Shown piece after piece: positions 46,601 to 58,014 of a DNA stretch of 64,000 nt. The notes below the pieces were generated by a model that searched no databases, was not told where the DNA came from, and was given only the letters and a program-made list of their open reading frames with translations. The translations under genes and the position numbers were made by a program. The number at the start of each line of letters is the position of its first letter. Positions within the stretch are counted from its first letter, which is position 1. The stretch is from Lineus longissimus (taxonomy: Eukaryota > Nemertea > Pilidiophora > Heteronemertea > Lineidae): positions 4,402,001 to 4,466,000 of the forward strand of contig NC_088318.1 of the NCBI RefSeq assembly GCF_910592395.1. Reading direction: 5' to 3'.

Positions 46601-47484
46601 AACACCTCTTGAGCGGATTTTGTTTGCATGCAGTCTATCATCTTTTGATGGTTTGTTTCGGGGCACCCAAGGAAACCGGCGAGTAGCTTTGCTTTCTCTA
46701 AAGGATTGCGAATGATCGCTAGATGCTTTGGGTACGGGAAAATGGCAGCACCACTCTCGATTATGGCACGTTTGAAAAGTCCCTTTCCCGCTGAGATTGG
46801 AGAAATGGCGTGAAGTGTTGTCTGAGCTCCGCCCGCAGATTGACCAAACACTGTCACGGTATCAGCATCCCCTCCAAATTCGCCTATGTTGTCTTTGACC
46901 CACTTTAAGGCTAATAATTCGTCGAAAAGTGCATTGTTGGCAGGTCCATTGGAATCACCAGTGCTTAAGTAACCGAATGGACCAAGACGATAGTTTGTTG
47001 TCACCGTGACCACATCGCCGTAGGCTGCAAGTGGCCTCCCGTCAAATTGCTGCGAGGCGCCGATAACGAACGCCCCACCGTGGATGAAAAACATCACTGG
47101 TTTCTTGTTGGTGTGATTTGCTGAAACAGGGGCGAAGACGTTCAGGAACAGGCAGTCCTCACTTGTTGGGAAACGATCAGGAAAGTGTAGGGGATCAGCC
47201 CAAAATGATTGCATACACGCATCGCCATATGCCGTCGCGTTAAATCCATCTTGGGACCGCGCCTTCGGAACCGGCCGCTTGAACCGGAGCTTCCCAACAG
47301 GGGGCTCGGCGTAAGGTATCCCGCGAAACGCATTCAGTTGATAATTCTCTCCATAGAGTCTCAGGTGTTCCTGTATTCCAGTGATAAGACCAACACTTGT
47401 TTTAACCGACACTGGTGATAGGTGTTGCGAACAGGCGGTTGCGCCCAACATCACCACGAAGGTGAGAATGAGCCGCGTCATCAT
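43678..47484 (-). CDS. Membrane-anchored type-B carboxylesterase/cholinesterase-like protein
   Basis: Two exons, 47484-45941 and 44038-43678, give 634 residues. A signal peptide (MMTRLILTFVVMLGATACS) starts the protein. Family motifs follow: FRGIPYAEPPVGKLRF, EDCLFLNVFAP (Cys111, probably paired with Cys90), the oxyanion loop HGGAF (135-139), the nucleophile elbow GQSAGG (Ser216) and the catalytic His469 in THTSDLLF. The acid residue probably lies in GADGDVDGG (349-357) but is not certain. Exon 2 holds WPEFTNEQQEYLELG and a single C-terminal membrane segment (597-620) with a short cytoplasmic tail. The enzyme should hydrolyse carboxyl esters outside the cell; the substrate is unknown. The GQSAG elbow replaces the commoner GESAG. 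Splice sites are GTGAGT and TTTCAG, phase 2. Confidence 0.9.
44068..44355. repeat. Foldback MITE-like element in the carboxylesterase intron
   Basis: Inverted ends ATGTACAGTCTAGC...ATATCAACACCT and AGGTGTTGATAT...GCTAGACTGTACAT. It begins 30 bp from the exon 2 acceptor. Confidence 0.7.
45149..45317 (-). mobile_element. Ginger-type miniature element, copy of 7220-7391
   Basis: Reverse-complement relative of the 172-bp element. It ends CATTACA followed by CCGG (45318-45321). The left flank is ACCC rather than CCGG, so that side is mutated or rearranged. Neighbouring sequence (44620-45145) contains several TTTGGCAAGC/GCTTGCC inverted motifs. It lies in the carboxylesterase intron. Confidence 0.7.
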
Positions 47485-48166
47485 TTTCGCGTAGACCCCG
47501 GCGTGTGCTTACCGTGTGAAAGAACTGACAATCACTCAACTAAAATTTAATAGAACCTCCTTAGCTGTATCAGTCGGCCAGTTCACGTTAGGAAGGAAGA
47601 ACTCGAAGATGACACTACTCCAGTCATGCACATGAAAGAAATCACCGATACTCAAAGTTCGTCCGTCAAATCTGCTGATAGGCTACTGCGCGAATCCTTT
47701 ATCTGATAGTCTTTAAACAGGTCAAATCTATCGTACAGGTAAAGTGGCCTTGACTACTTTATCAACTTACCGGTGGACTAGATACAGCTAAATATATAGG
47801 TCATGTTCATACGGCTTACTGAACTTCGCGCAAAAAAGCAACACGACGCAACGGGCGCAATGGGGAACGACCATTATTTTTGACCCCGCCATTTTGTCTT
47901 CCTAAAATCTATACTATAATGCGCGTTGTGGCCGCTAAATAGGAGGCGATTTTTGTTTCAAAATTGGGCCTCGGAAATGCGTCGAATTCTTGCAACTTTT
48001 GGCTTCGTAGGTGTGGATCATAAGTAAGAGTGTCACTGAGGGTGTCATACGTCGAATATCTTCGTGGTTTTGGAATAAATAACAACTTTTCAGAGAGCAC
48101 GTCGACTGGAGAGCTCCGCTCATTCTCAAAAGCATACACAAACTTCACGCATATTCTCCCTGCAAC

Positions 48167-49108
48167 CAAGGAGGATACCGCGGTGACGTCACGGCTTTTC
48201 CAAGATGGCGCTGCATATTGTAAACAAACTCGATCCACGGCCAAGGGAAAATCAAGTCATCAAAAAAGTTAGATTTTTCGCATCAAATCAGAGTTATTAG
48301 TACTTTTCTGCTACGAAATGAGTCTTCAGACAATAAGCTATCATTTGAATAATGAAAAGTGCTGTTTTGATGGGGAAAATAGGGTTTTTTAAACCAAATA
48401 GCCGGGCACCGATCTTCCAAAATTAGCGATGGTTTCAAAACAGTCTCCCAGATATGGGGCAATACTTCATTATCATAATGGGATTTGGAGGCATGTTTAC
48501 AGATTTTACAAGTTCGAGACCTGTAGGACCTAAAACTCGCATAGATCCCCATAGATCCCCTCTATTTGTCAAGTTAGCGCCCCTGTAAGATCATGCATTT
48601 TCGGACACTAGAACGAAATCTTCCTGCGGATATCGCGGTTTCGGTGATGATTTAAGGAGAAATTGACTGTTCTTAGAGTTGTATGGGACAGAAATGAGTT
48701 CATACTTCATGAATACATGAATATATTATGATATGGGCGGGCTTCTAAGTCAAAACAATAACAAACTCAACTGCATCTCTACTGTATATTGCGTAGTGCA
48801 TTGCCTAGTGTATTTCGTAGTGTATTTTAGCGGAGACATTATTTCCGCACTTTGGCCACGCCAAACGTCTTTTTTATTCGTGGAAGATAATCTGCTCTGT
48901 AAATTTTATTTTACCCAGGAAGAATCCATACTAGGTATTGCAATATTTCATGTCTATTGGTGTTTTTGTGTACAGGAGCGCACCAGACAGCGAGACGTGA
49001 AGATGTGTTCAGTGCTGGTGCTGTCAGTAGACTGAATCTGATTGGCCATAGCGATCACTAATATGGGTCGGGATCACGTGATGTGACGTCACCGCGGTAT
49101 CCTCCTTG
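48167..49108. mobile_element. 942-bp element with perfect 26-bp terminal inverted repeats
   Basis: The ends CAAGGAGGATACCGCGG... and ...CCGCGGTATCCTCCTTG are perfect inverted copies over 26 bp, each including GTGACGTCAC. The flanks CCCTGCAA and CCCTGCCA suggest an 8-bp duplication with one change, as in hAT-like elements. No transposase frame is visible, so it is non-autonomous. Confidence 0.7.
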
Positions 49109-49754
49109 CCCTGCCACATCAATATTAGCTTCCAGCACGTATGTAGTGCTATACAACCTGGTCCATGGTGCAGGGTATTAGCAGGGAGATTAATGATTAG
49201 CCTGTTCTATTTTAGTTCTATTCGAGAAACACTGACCGGAGTGATAAGGCAAATTCTGCAGGGTGGCCTACCGGAACATGCAGTCAGGGTATCAATAAAC
49301 AGTTATGCTAGGATGGACAAAATATGTACAGTGGTCAGCGCCTGCTCTTTGGTTATTCTTTACTGATTGATGTTGTCAGTTTGAATTGCGTTCTGCATCT
49401 CTCCATGCGCCTGGCTTTAGTCCGACAGTGGCATTGGGTACGGGAGTGGGTAGGTGATATGCCTAATATGTGAGGCCCTTATTTGGAACAGGACCTGCTG
49501 TCACTGGTCTCAATGCATTGTGCAAAATAGCGTACTCCAATCAATCTATTGGGGGTTGCATGTAGATAGCAGCAATAAGTCCCTAAATGCAGTTCATTTC
49601 GTGTTTAACCTTTAATAAAACTTCAGTAAGGTTAGAAATTTAATGTAGTTCAATCATCGTGCCCATTTAACTAATGTATATTACATTTCAACTTTGCCCG
49701 CTCCATGGGTATATGCTAGTAAACAGAATGGCCCTCCATATATATATTGTGGAT

Positions 49755-49965
49755 GGTGTAGTGCTTGGTCATGGGTTCGATTCTTGGAATTAACTCCTCA
49801 AATACGTTAGCCATGGGGTTTGAATCTGGATATTTAGGCCTAGGGTCTACTCCTCTCGTCAATGTGATGGTGTAGTGCGTTGGTTATAGGTACAATTCCT
49901 TCAGTTACTCCTCAAAAGGTTGGTGTCGTGCTTCAGTCATGGGTTCGATTTTGAGATTAGTTTAA
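49755..49965 (+). repeat. Degenerate SINE-like repeats
   Basis: GATGGTGTAGTGC and GGGTTCGATT(C/T) motifs, resembling A and B boxes, recur two to three times about 110 bp apart. The copies are poor and the element boundary cannot be set. Confidence 0.3.
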
Positions 49966-50174
49966 TTATTTTACAATCAAGATTATATCAGTCAAGACAG
50001 CCAGATACTTGAACAATTTTGATTAAAAAAAACCTTAAAAGACAATCATGTTCATAAAATTAACATTTATTTCATTTTATTACACAGAAGACCGGCAGTG
50101 GTCAGAAATAAAATCTCATTATACTAGTTGGGAACTACCATCCCCACTCTAACAATAAGTGGTATTTTATTGCC

Positions 50175-50332
50175 TTAGCGCAGGTGGTTCATGTACAGCT
50201 GTGTCACCTCAATGAAGTCAAACAGGAATGAGACTAGGAGAAAGGCGAATAAACCTGGCTCACATAATTGAGTTGCCACAGTAGCTACTGCAACAGGAGT
50301 CCATCTAACTTCAAATGTTATATGGATCTGCA
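50175..50332 (-). CDS. Possible terminal exon of an unidentified membrane protein
   Basis: On the minus strand, acceptor TTCATGCAG is followed by IHITFEVRWTPV, then a hydrophobic LFAFLLVSFLFDFIEV and TQLYMNHLR with stop. The pattern looks like a real exon with one membrane segment. Upstream exons are not visible: a transposon (50403-50898) and then RAB5IF follow in that direction. It might be an alternative 3' exon of RAB5IF (phase 0 is compatible) or a remnant of another gene. I do not recognise it. Confidence 0.3.
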
Positions 50333-50402
50333 TGAACCAACATTTACAAGTTACAAGAATGGTGATGGTGGACATTGATATTGATAAAAATCAACCAATT
50401 AA

Positions 50403-50898
50403 AGGGAACTGACACCGCCCAGCGGTTTAGCCAACTTTTCGACTTTCACCGCCCGAGAAAGTCAAACTTCCAACTTCCTGTTCGAGTTCAGATTTGTAGC
50501 TCCGCCCCCAGTGCCCGAGCATGTGCAGTTCAATTTGTTATTATTGAGAATCATATTGAAAGTTTGCGTAATGGGGCGACCAAAAAAGGTCTCAAAAGCC
50601 GATCAACGGCTATGGATTTCGCGTGAGACGCTCGCGATATGGAAAGTGATAAGGAAGGAGTTGAATTTGAAGACAAATGATGGAGTTGCCCAACATTTGG
50701 CCGACTTGTACTCCGAGAAAACAGCCGTGAGTCATGCGATCTTTCATTCATGAGTTTTTGTAGTAAATTCCATAGTAGTGACGTCACTCAATGATTGACA
50801 GCTAGGCGCCATGTTTCATTCATGCCTCGTTCTGATCACCCGATACGCGGGAAATGAAAACGAGGTCATACAAACTGGCTGGGTGATGTCAGTTCCCT
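50403..50898 (+). mobile_element. 496-bp TTAA-flanked TIR element with captured 5' exon
   Basis: It starts AGGGAACTGACACC and ends in the inverse TGTCAGTTCCCT, flanked by TTAA (50399-50402 and 50899-50902). A 335-bp deletion relative lies at 31434-31768. The extra part contains a small open frame (50571-50753). The long ends are shared with the shorter copy at roughly 90% by eye. Confidence 0.8.
50571..50753 (+). CDS. Short AT-hook-like ORF inside TTAA element
   Basis: 60 residues from ATG: MGRPKKVSKADQRLW begins with a GRP-type AT-hook, and IWKVIRKELNLKTNDGVAQH looks like a helical DNA-binding segment. After SEKTA the DNA reads GCC|GTGAGT, a good splice donor. The frame is therefore probably the first exon of a longer transposon gene whose remainder was deleted. 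I do not recognise the family. Confidence 0.45.
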   Translation: MGRPKKVSKADQRLWISRETLAIWKVIRKELNLKTNDGVAQHLADLYSEKTAVSHAIFHS

Positions 50899-51284
50899 TT
50901 AATGAAATCCTCTATCAGCGGCCTGTCTTTACAATAAGAGACATGAAGATGAAACCAAACACCCTTTTGCAGTGCATCTCCCTTTTGTAATTGCACATAG
51001 AACTTGTAAACTTTTTACAGGGGCAGTCAAAAATGCTAAGTTTACCAATTTTGTACTGGTAATTCAGCAATCCTTTTTTTCATGATTCTTGTGGACCCCT
51101 TCTCCTGCCCGGAAAGTATTAGTGTCCTTCAAGCACCACTGCAACCTTAGTCCAAATCATTGTTATTCTCCGTTTTCTCTATTTTCAGTAAGTTTCGACA
51201 TTACGTGATGCTGCATCTTTTGATTGCTTGTGCTTGGTGACAAATGAATGAAGTTTTTTTCTATCCAGGCCACAGGATTTAAGA

Positions 51285-53085
51285 TCATACTCCATGTAAG
51301 GCTGAATAACAAATAATCCATGAAACCTGAAAATACATGAAAGAAACCATTGTTAGTCTATAGCGCAGGGGAAGAGAGTCGGCCTCATGATCAGGAGGTA
51401 GTGGGTTCAACTCCCGGTCGAGTCACTGTTTGGTTCCCCTACTGGTCGAGTTCAAGTGAGTGCCTTCTGGTTGCTCCTTGAAACCCCTGATTGATTTCTG
51501 TGGAGACCGGGGTTGTAATATAGTATCCCAGATGCACTTTGAGATGTTTTAGAATAAAGGTCTATTTAAAATATTCTGAAAAGCCAGGACTAACATATAT
51601 CATATAATGAATTCCAATTTTTGTCTATTTTTCTCGTTAATACAATGTCACTATTTGTAATGATGACCTACCAAAAACGATGCAAATGATGTCATTAATC
51701 CTTCTTTTAATATCTCCACCATGCCCCCGTATTCCTCTTCATCAGCTTTTTGGAATGAACTAAAATAGATGTGGACTACACCAGCATTTATTGCGAAAAA
51801 TCTGGAAGAAAAATTTCAGGTGATTGTTAATGTTTTAAACCGGATATCAAATAAACAATGGACAGTTTTGAAACCAACTGTCTCAGGGAGGTTGGTCAAG
51901 ATGTCCTCACAGATGGCAATAGAGTTTTCTCATCAGTGGGCTTATTGTCAATTGCCTAATTTTTGAGTCAACATGAAGTTAAAAGATTTCAAAAAGATTG
52001 ATTACTCTGTTATCAGTCAAAAATCACAACCTTCAACACTGAAGTTTCGAGAAGAAGAATATTTCAAATACAAACTTACACAATGATAGCAATTATTCCT
52101 TTGAATGGAAAAATACCCCATGCTACACCAATGACAAAACCAATGATCTGTCTGAACCAGTAGATTACATCCAAAAACTCATCCTGAAGTGGAGAAGTAT
52201 GAATTATTATCATCATTATTACCAGCATCATAATCGAGATAGAATTTTAGCAGGAGGCGTTGAGTCTTCTGCTGTCTGCCCTGTTCTGAACCTAGTGAAG
52301 CACTCATCTCTCTCCATAGATATTTCGTGTGTAAATTACGCGTGGCCTACGGGCAACTTACACGCGACCTACGCAATGAAAAAATTTAGGGACAGCAATA
52401 TTTGTGATTTGGACTGTAGACAAGAAATTCTTTACTCTCGATGCATGGTTTTCCTGAGATTTTTAAATCTTTTATAGTGAATCTCAGATAACCTATGCCT
52501 CTGAGTCAAGAATCGACATAAGGAAATGGCCTTTAGCCCAGCCTTCAAGACCTGAGGGTTGCTCTACACCATGCAGCCGTGTGCAGTAACAAGCAGCAAG
52601 CATGCAAACAACAAGTGGAAAACTGATTGCGCAAATAGCAACGGTAGAATTACGAAGACTCGTGGGTGTACAATCATGACAGGACCAATATTTATGTGGG
52701 ATCAAGCAAAGTCAACCCCGACCAAGGCCTACGCCTACAGTAATCTGACCACTACTACACTACTCTTACTGTACTGAAGGAAAGTCTTTACCATAGCTCT
52801 CATTAGCAGTCTTTGATAAGTAAATGATTGAAGCGTTCATACAGATTACATTGTAGGTCTAGAGCATCTGCAGCTGAGGAAAAGAATTGCTTAAAAGCTA
52901 CATCCGAAAATCATAACCATAGCCCAATACAATGCAAAATGTACAGGACTATTTTTAATTTTGGACAAAACTGTACTAACTTTATCTGTCCATTTTGACT
53001 CAGGTTTGAGAGCTTTGTGAAATATATCAAGTTTTGTCGGTTCTTTGACAATATCTTTTTCTCCTTTCCTTTGTCTAGTCGTCAT
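51285..53085 (-). CDS. RAB5IF: RAB5IF / respirasome complex assembly factor 1 (GEL-complex subunit OPTI)
   Basis: Four exons: 53085-52981, 52183-52080, 51801-51672, 51326-51285, giving 126 residues. The reading DEFLDVIYWFRQII, then GVAWGIFPFKG, EEEYGGMVEILKEGLMTSFA and the end WIICYSALH match vertebrate RAB5IF (C20orf24) along the whole length. It belongs to the Rab5ip/EMC6 fold family with three membrane helices (about 42-61, 64-83, 105-123). Known roles in vertebrates are partner of TMCO1 in the GEL complex of the ER multipass translocon and a reported role in respirasome assembly. The start ATG at 53085 gives MTTRQRKGEKDIVKEP; no upstream in-frame ATG is better supported. A SINE lies in its last intron. 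Confidence 0.93.
51360..51600 (+). repeat. tRNA-derived SINE in RAB5IF intron 3
   Basis: TAGCGCAGGGG (A box) and GGTTCAACTCCCGG (B box) form a tRNA-like head at 51363-51420, followed by a short body ending near GAATAAAGGTCTATTTAAAA. It is antisense to RAB5IF. Confidence 0.55.
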
Positions 53086-53374
53086 ATCTTCGCAAAATTC
53101 GTAAAATAAACAGAGAAAAGTCGACGTGTCTTCGCCGGTAACAAAACGGAAGTAGTTTTTGTAATTATGCGCATGCGTATCGGCTAGTGTTGTAAGCGGC
53201 ACAAACCAAAATATTGTCAAAATTTTACAAATTTTCTCGTGAAAACCAGCGATTATCCCTATTCTGCTATCTTGATTGTAAAATAAATGTGATATAATGA
53301 AAGAACAAACGGTATAGTGATAGTACAATACCATTTAGTCTGCGGATTTTGCATAAAAAGTGCAAATTGCAGCC
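53086..53374. promoter_or_regulatory. Shared divergent promoter interval (RAB5IF / MARVEL gene)
   Basis: Only 289 bp separate the two start codons, so both 5' UTRs and core promoters must lie here. There is no TATA box in either direction at the usual distance. A GCGCATGCGT-type palindrome (near 53168, an NRF1-like half-site pair) is the clearest motif. Confidence 0.5.
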
Positions 53375-56076
53375 ATGATGCGACCAGCTGGGGAACCTGG
53401 CCTTGGTCCAAGCCCAAGTTGTGGGCATGGGGCCAGTTCTGGTGGAGACTCGGCTTCTCTCTTTCAGACAGGTGATGCTGCAACAGGCGCCAGGTTAATG
53501 CGGGATGAGCAGAACAGCAGAATACAGGGCCAGGAAAAGCATGGTACCCCCAGCAGACAAGCTGCTGGCAACGCATCATTTGAAAATCATTTGTCAAAAC
53601 AGAATGTCGAATACAAAGTAATCCTGCAGTTCGATGATAGCTACTTAAAAACTGGACCTGGGATAATAAAGTTTATTTTGACGGTATGTTTCTTATCAGT
53701 CCTCTTCTAATTTCTATGGTTTGTATGATATGATGACAGGACTAAGAGGATCTCAAAAATCCAGTACAACAGTATTTTAAGTCAAATGATGCATTTAGAA
53801 AATAGATCATTCAGATGGTCTAGTGACTAACATTAACTATCCGAAACACTGTGCTAGATCCACAGTTGTGACTCCTTGCTATTCCTTCAACTAATGAATC
53901 ATTACTTGTCTAAAGCATGTGAGTCTTGAAACCATAAACTTTTATCTAAAAGAGATGATTTTATTCTCATGCTCCAATCTTTTTTGTGAAGTAATTGTGA
54001 TTAACTTTTATCATTCGTTCAGTCTGAGCCAGAGGTTCATGCTTGTTTCTTCTGATGTATTTAATTATTTCATTACAGCTCCTCTCGGTCATTTCCCTCA
54101 TCTGCGTGACCAGCTCAGGGACCTACCTCGGTTCCTACCTACTTCTGCCCATGGATTGGCATTTGAGAGCGTTTGTCTTCACTGCTGTTGGATGTTTCTT
54201 GACCAGCCTACTCTTCCTGACCATTCAGATTACAGGCCTAATCAAAATGTTCCAATTCAATTGGCATTTTGTGGTAAGTATCTTAAGTCCCCATCAGCAG
54301 CAATGGAGGTTGAGAACAGAAACTTATCAAGGATCCTTTTCCTTATACAGTAGGACCCCTCTTTTGAGGACACCCTCGAGACAGACAAGTGCTGTCCTTA
54401 ATAGAGAGGTGTCCTGATTGGAGAGGTCAAGTTGAATGGAAACAACCAATTTGGTAGTCACTTTTGTTCTTAATATATTAGAGAGGTTCTGCTGTACATT
54501 GTTGAACACTTCGTAAATTTGAATTTTCTTTTTACAGGATCTTGCCGTCTTCTCATGGTTCACCTTCCTCTACCTATTTTCCTCCTCCCTGGTTGCCAGT
54601 GCCGTGGTTTATTACAAGTCAATCGAAGTCAAACCTTGGACCATTGAGCAGTTGATCATTGCATGCGTAAGTAGAAATTTCCATTTTCAATTTCCAATCC
54701 AGACCTACTCAATTCGTTCAAAAATTGGAAAATTAAACTGATAATCATGAATTCTAATTTCAAATTGTGTAAAATATACACTGAATTATGAATTCAGCAA
54801 GGCCCTGGTGTAGACTGACATACAAATACCATGAATGGGATGCCAAGTTTCAGCATATTTGCATGCATAAAACAGCACCAATGGGGCTGTTTATTTTTAT
54901 TTTATTTATTTATTTAATCGTACATAATAGTACATTCAACAGAGTGCAATGCTGTATTGTGCAGTGAGAAAAATAAATAGATGGAAGAACATTTTAAAAA
55001 CAAGTTAGAAACAGGCAGCGAATGTCACAACTAATTACCAGTGATACTCAATTGAACTTGTTTATACAGATATTATATTGGCCATCAACAAATTATTCAG
55101 TCTCAGGTGTCTGTAGAATTTAGTTTCCACATAAATCATTTAATATAGTATTAATCTCATCAAGATTAAAGAAATTGCGGTTTACTTGACCCTCAAGAAG
55201 AAACAATGAATGCGAACTTGGCGTGGGCATTCAAGATATCTTGGCAGTGTATTTTGTATTAATAGTGAGGTTTTGCAACCACCCGGTTAGGCCCGATGAC
55301 GACGTTTATCTATAGTGTGAGTTCACCCGAACAATAGATAGACGTGGTCGTAGGGCCTAACCGGGCTGTTGCGAAACCTCACTATTATTACAGTGGGTCT
55401 CTCTTGATATTTGTGACTCGCTCTACCAAAACTAGGCGCTTGTCGCATCTGAACTCGACAGGTTGATACGGACTTGTTGTTCATTTCCCTATTGTAGACC
55501 TTTTGTGAAATCTATTACAAACTGATTTGGTCACATTTCACAAAAGGTCTACAATAGGGAAATGAACAACAAGTCCGTATCAACCTGTCAAGTTCAGATG
55601 CGACAAGCGCCTAGTTTTGGTAGAGCGGGTCACATTTTTTTTGGTTGCTCTACATGTAAAGTCGTTTTGAAGTGAACTTTATTGAGGAATAATTATTAGC
55701 AATGATTATGTCAGTGTCACTGTGTCATTTGAGAATATAACAACTTTGTGCCTCATGTATTAAAGTTCATTGGCACCGTTTCCCAAATTCCAGTTCATCA
55801 TGCTTGTTTGGCTTGTACTGTGCTCAAAGTGAATGCTAGCTTCGCCCCCTGTAAGCTCTTAGTACCATTGCAACCTTATTGAGCACCAGGCCTGCTGGAC
55901 ACCTCCACAACTTTTTATCCCTTCAATTTCAGGTGCTTGGTTTCATGTGCATGGTATTCTGTGGATTGCTCGCACTGAATGGCTACAGGAAGTGGCATGG
56001 GTCTAGCCAGTTCCGGCGGTTCCGTCTTCAGGAGCTGGAGCGACTGGACCGATTATACAACTTGGAAAACGTCTAG
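53375..56076 (+). CDS. Four-TM MARVEL-domain protein (CMTM-like)
   Basis: Four phase-0 exons: 53375-53683, 54079-54273, 54538-54666, 55933-56076, giving 258 residues. A hydrophilic Ser/Gly-rich N-terminus (1-94) precedes four membrane helices (about 97-117, 131-155, 171-194, 205-227) and a charged tail (RRFRLQELERLDRLYNLENV). The arrangement fits the MARVEL superfamily, most like CMTM proteins, which act in membrane apposition and vesicle or surface-protein traffic. Neither membership of one CMTM subfamily nor a chemokine-like activity can be claimed. A second ATG follows directly at 53378. The intron after exon 3 (54667-55932) holds two hairpin elements. Confidence 0.8.
54346..54496. mobile_element. 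MITE with TA ends in MARVEL intron 2
   Basis: TA-CAGTAGGACCCCTC and GAGAGGTTCTGCTG-TA are inverted ends. Interior GTCCTTAATAGAGAGG is also found in a fragment at about 22780-22850. The pattern is Tc1/mariner-like and non-autonomous. Confidence 0.65.
55259..55389. repeat. Hairpin element (131 bp) in MARVEL intron 3
   Basis: Arms AATAGTGAGGTTTTGCAACC... and ...GCGAAACCTCACTATT pair over about 55 bp, including CGGTTAGGCCC/GGGCCTAACCG. Confidence 0.75.
55412..55634. repeat. Long near-perfect hairpin element (223 bp)
   Basis: The arms of about 100 bp start TGTGACTCGCTCTACC and end GGTAGAGCGGGTCACA, with only scattered mismatches and a loop of about 20 bp. A diverged relative lies at 61388-61584. 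Confidence 0.85.
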
Positions 56077-58014
56077 AACCAGAAGCATCATACGAATTGA
56101 ATGCGCTTTAAAAGTTTAATATGAATGAGGTGCCACACTGAATTCGGTTCATACCGTTTTCAATCCGCTTTAACCAACACAGTTCTTAAACCGAATTGAA
56201 TACGAATCAGTTAAGCCGCATTAACGACATCGATTGAAATTTCAGTGTGGCGCGCTTAATACGTATTAAGAATTTTATTCCCAATGCGTAACTTCCTCTT
56301 CCGTTTCATCACTTGCCAAAGATTTTTATCAATTCCAATCACTGTCACTAATTCATTATTATTCGGGAACGTGTTTACAATCCCAGTTCACGGGGATTGA
56401 AACTATAGTGACTCCATTTTGCCAATCTGAGATAAAGAATCACCAGAACTCACCCGAAGTCCTCAAGGGTAAAATTATTTTCCGTAGGATATTGTCACTT
56501 TAGCCCTACTTTGCCTACGAACCATATTTCGACCGAATTTTGGTGTTTGATAGAGTTCTGGTGTTTGTAAGTTTGGAAAAATGAAGTTTATACTATAGTT
56601 TCACCTTAATCAAAGTTAAAATTGTGAAGACTTGTTTGTTTTTATTATGTGTTCTTATGGTAGGTATCCCACCATCTCTGGGGAGAATGATTGTATTGTA
56701 TATATTTTTGTAAACTGTACAGTTTTGTGTAAATGTTATTGTTATCTCCTGTTAGAGTTTACGAAAGTTGTTGTCATGTGTGTTTACATGTAGTGCAAAA
56801 TATCACAATTAGATTTCAATATTACCAAGTAGAAATTTGAGAACTTGATATTACCAGATATCCATCAGGGTTTCCGCCAGAGGGGATTCATCCCCCCCTA
56901 AAATATTTCAAGGGGGGATATCCCCCCCTTAAATTTGAGCACTGAAGTTTGTTTTACTGTCAAATGAGTAATTTTAATATTTAAAATAAGAGCATTTGGG
57001 AGCCAATCGTAGCGGTTTTAGGGCCAAAAAACGTCTCAGGAGGGGTCTATACCCTTTTTGAGAAAAAAAATTTTTAGAAATTTTTTTTTTTTTGCCCCCC
57101 TCAAATTTAATCCTGGCGAAAACCCTGTCCATTACTCCCATGATGTGTATCCAAGTTCTGATCTAGTAAATTTTCATCATTTTCGTCTGCATTTAGTACA
57201 AGCCTGTACATTATATATGTGTATTGTAATTATACTTCATGGGGCATTAAAATCAAAACAAGGGAAAGACACGCTCGGGTTCCCAATGTTTTACAATCCG
57301 TGTTCAATGTGAAAATATTCTGCTTAAGCTTCTTGTGAGTACATGTAAGTGTATCATGTTTAAAAGATGCAATACATAGTTTTATGGTGCAATAGTTTAT
57401 AGATCTCTAGAAGCAATAATTTTTCAATAATATGTTTCTTATCACATCATAATGTGTGCAATTGTGAGTACCCGGTACTTCGTGTGAAGCCAGTCATGAT
57501 ACTCAGTATAGCGTTGCTAAAACGGTTACACGGGACGATCAGATGAATATCTATTAAGTTTTCTTCAGTTTTCTTCTATGTCCTGCGTAAAATCAGCTTT
57601 CAGCTTTGCTCTGATTTCTTTTGACAATCCTTCTCCAATCAGGTGATTACCGATTAAACTTTCCAAGGAAATTTTCATGTAAAAAGAGATAATAGGTAAT
57701 TCATGACATTTCTTCTGTGGATTTATTGAAAGGTGGCATGGTATCAACTCATCTTTGGAAGCATTTCACCTGAGCCTTTTCATTGTTATGGTGAATTGAT
57801 GCGTTGCAGGCCAGGCTTATCTTAATTGAAAACAAAATACATACATTTTCCTGCCTGTGTTTTCTTTTTATACGAAAGTCTGTTTGGTCAGGATGATCTT
57901 TTCGTGTGCAACTCGTTTTGTTCAATGTGATGTAAGATGGCTCAATGTTGTAGTGAAGTCTGTGATCTGTCGTTTATATTGGTGTACATGTAACTTGTTA
58001 TGTTTTGCAATAAA
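56077..58014 (+). other. Probable 3' UTR region of the MARVEL gene
   Basis: No further coding exon is seen. An AATAAA at 58009-58014 is the best-placed late polyadenylation signal; earlier sites are possible. A diverged foldback (about 56133-56255, inverted CCACACTGAA/TTCAGTGTGG) lies near the stop. Confidence 0.4.

Larger units (their letters stand above)
47500..50165. other. Interval upstream of the carboxylesterase; repeats, no supported gene
   Basis: It should include the carboxylesterase promoter just above 47484. It also holds a short dispersed repeat (47818-47890), the 942-bp TIR element (48167-49108) and degenerate SINE-like sequence (49755-49965). I see no coding exon with splice support. 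Confidence 0.5.
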
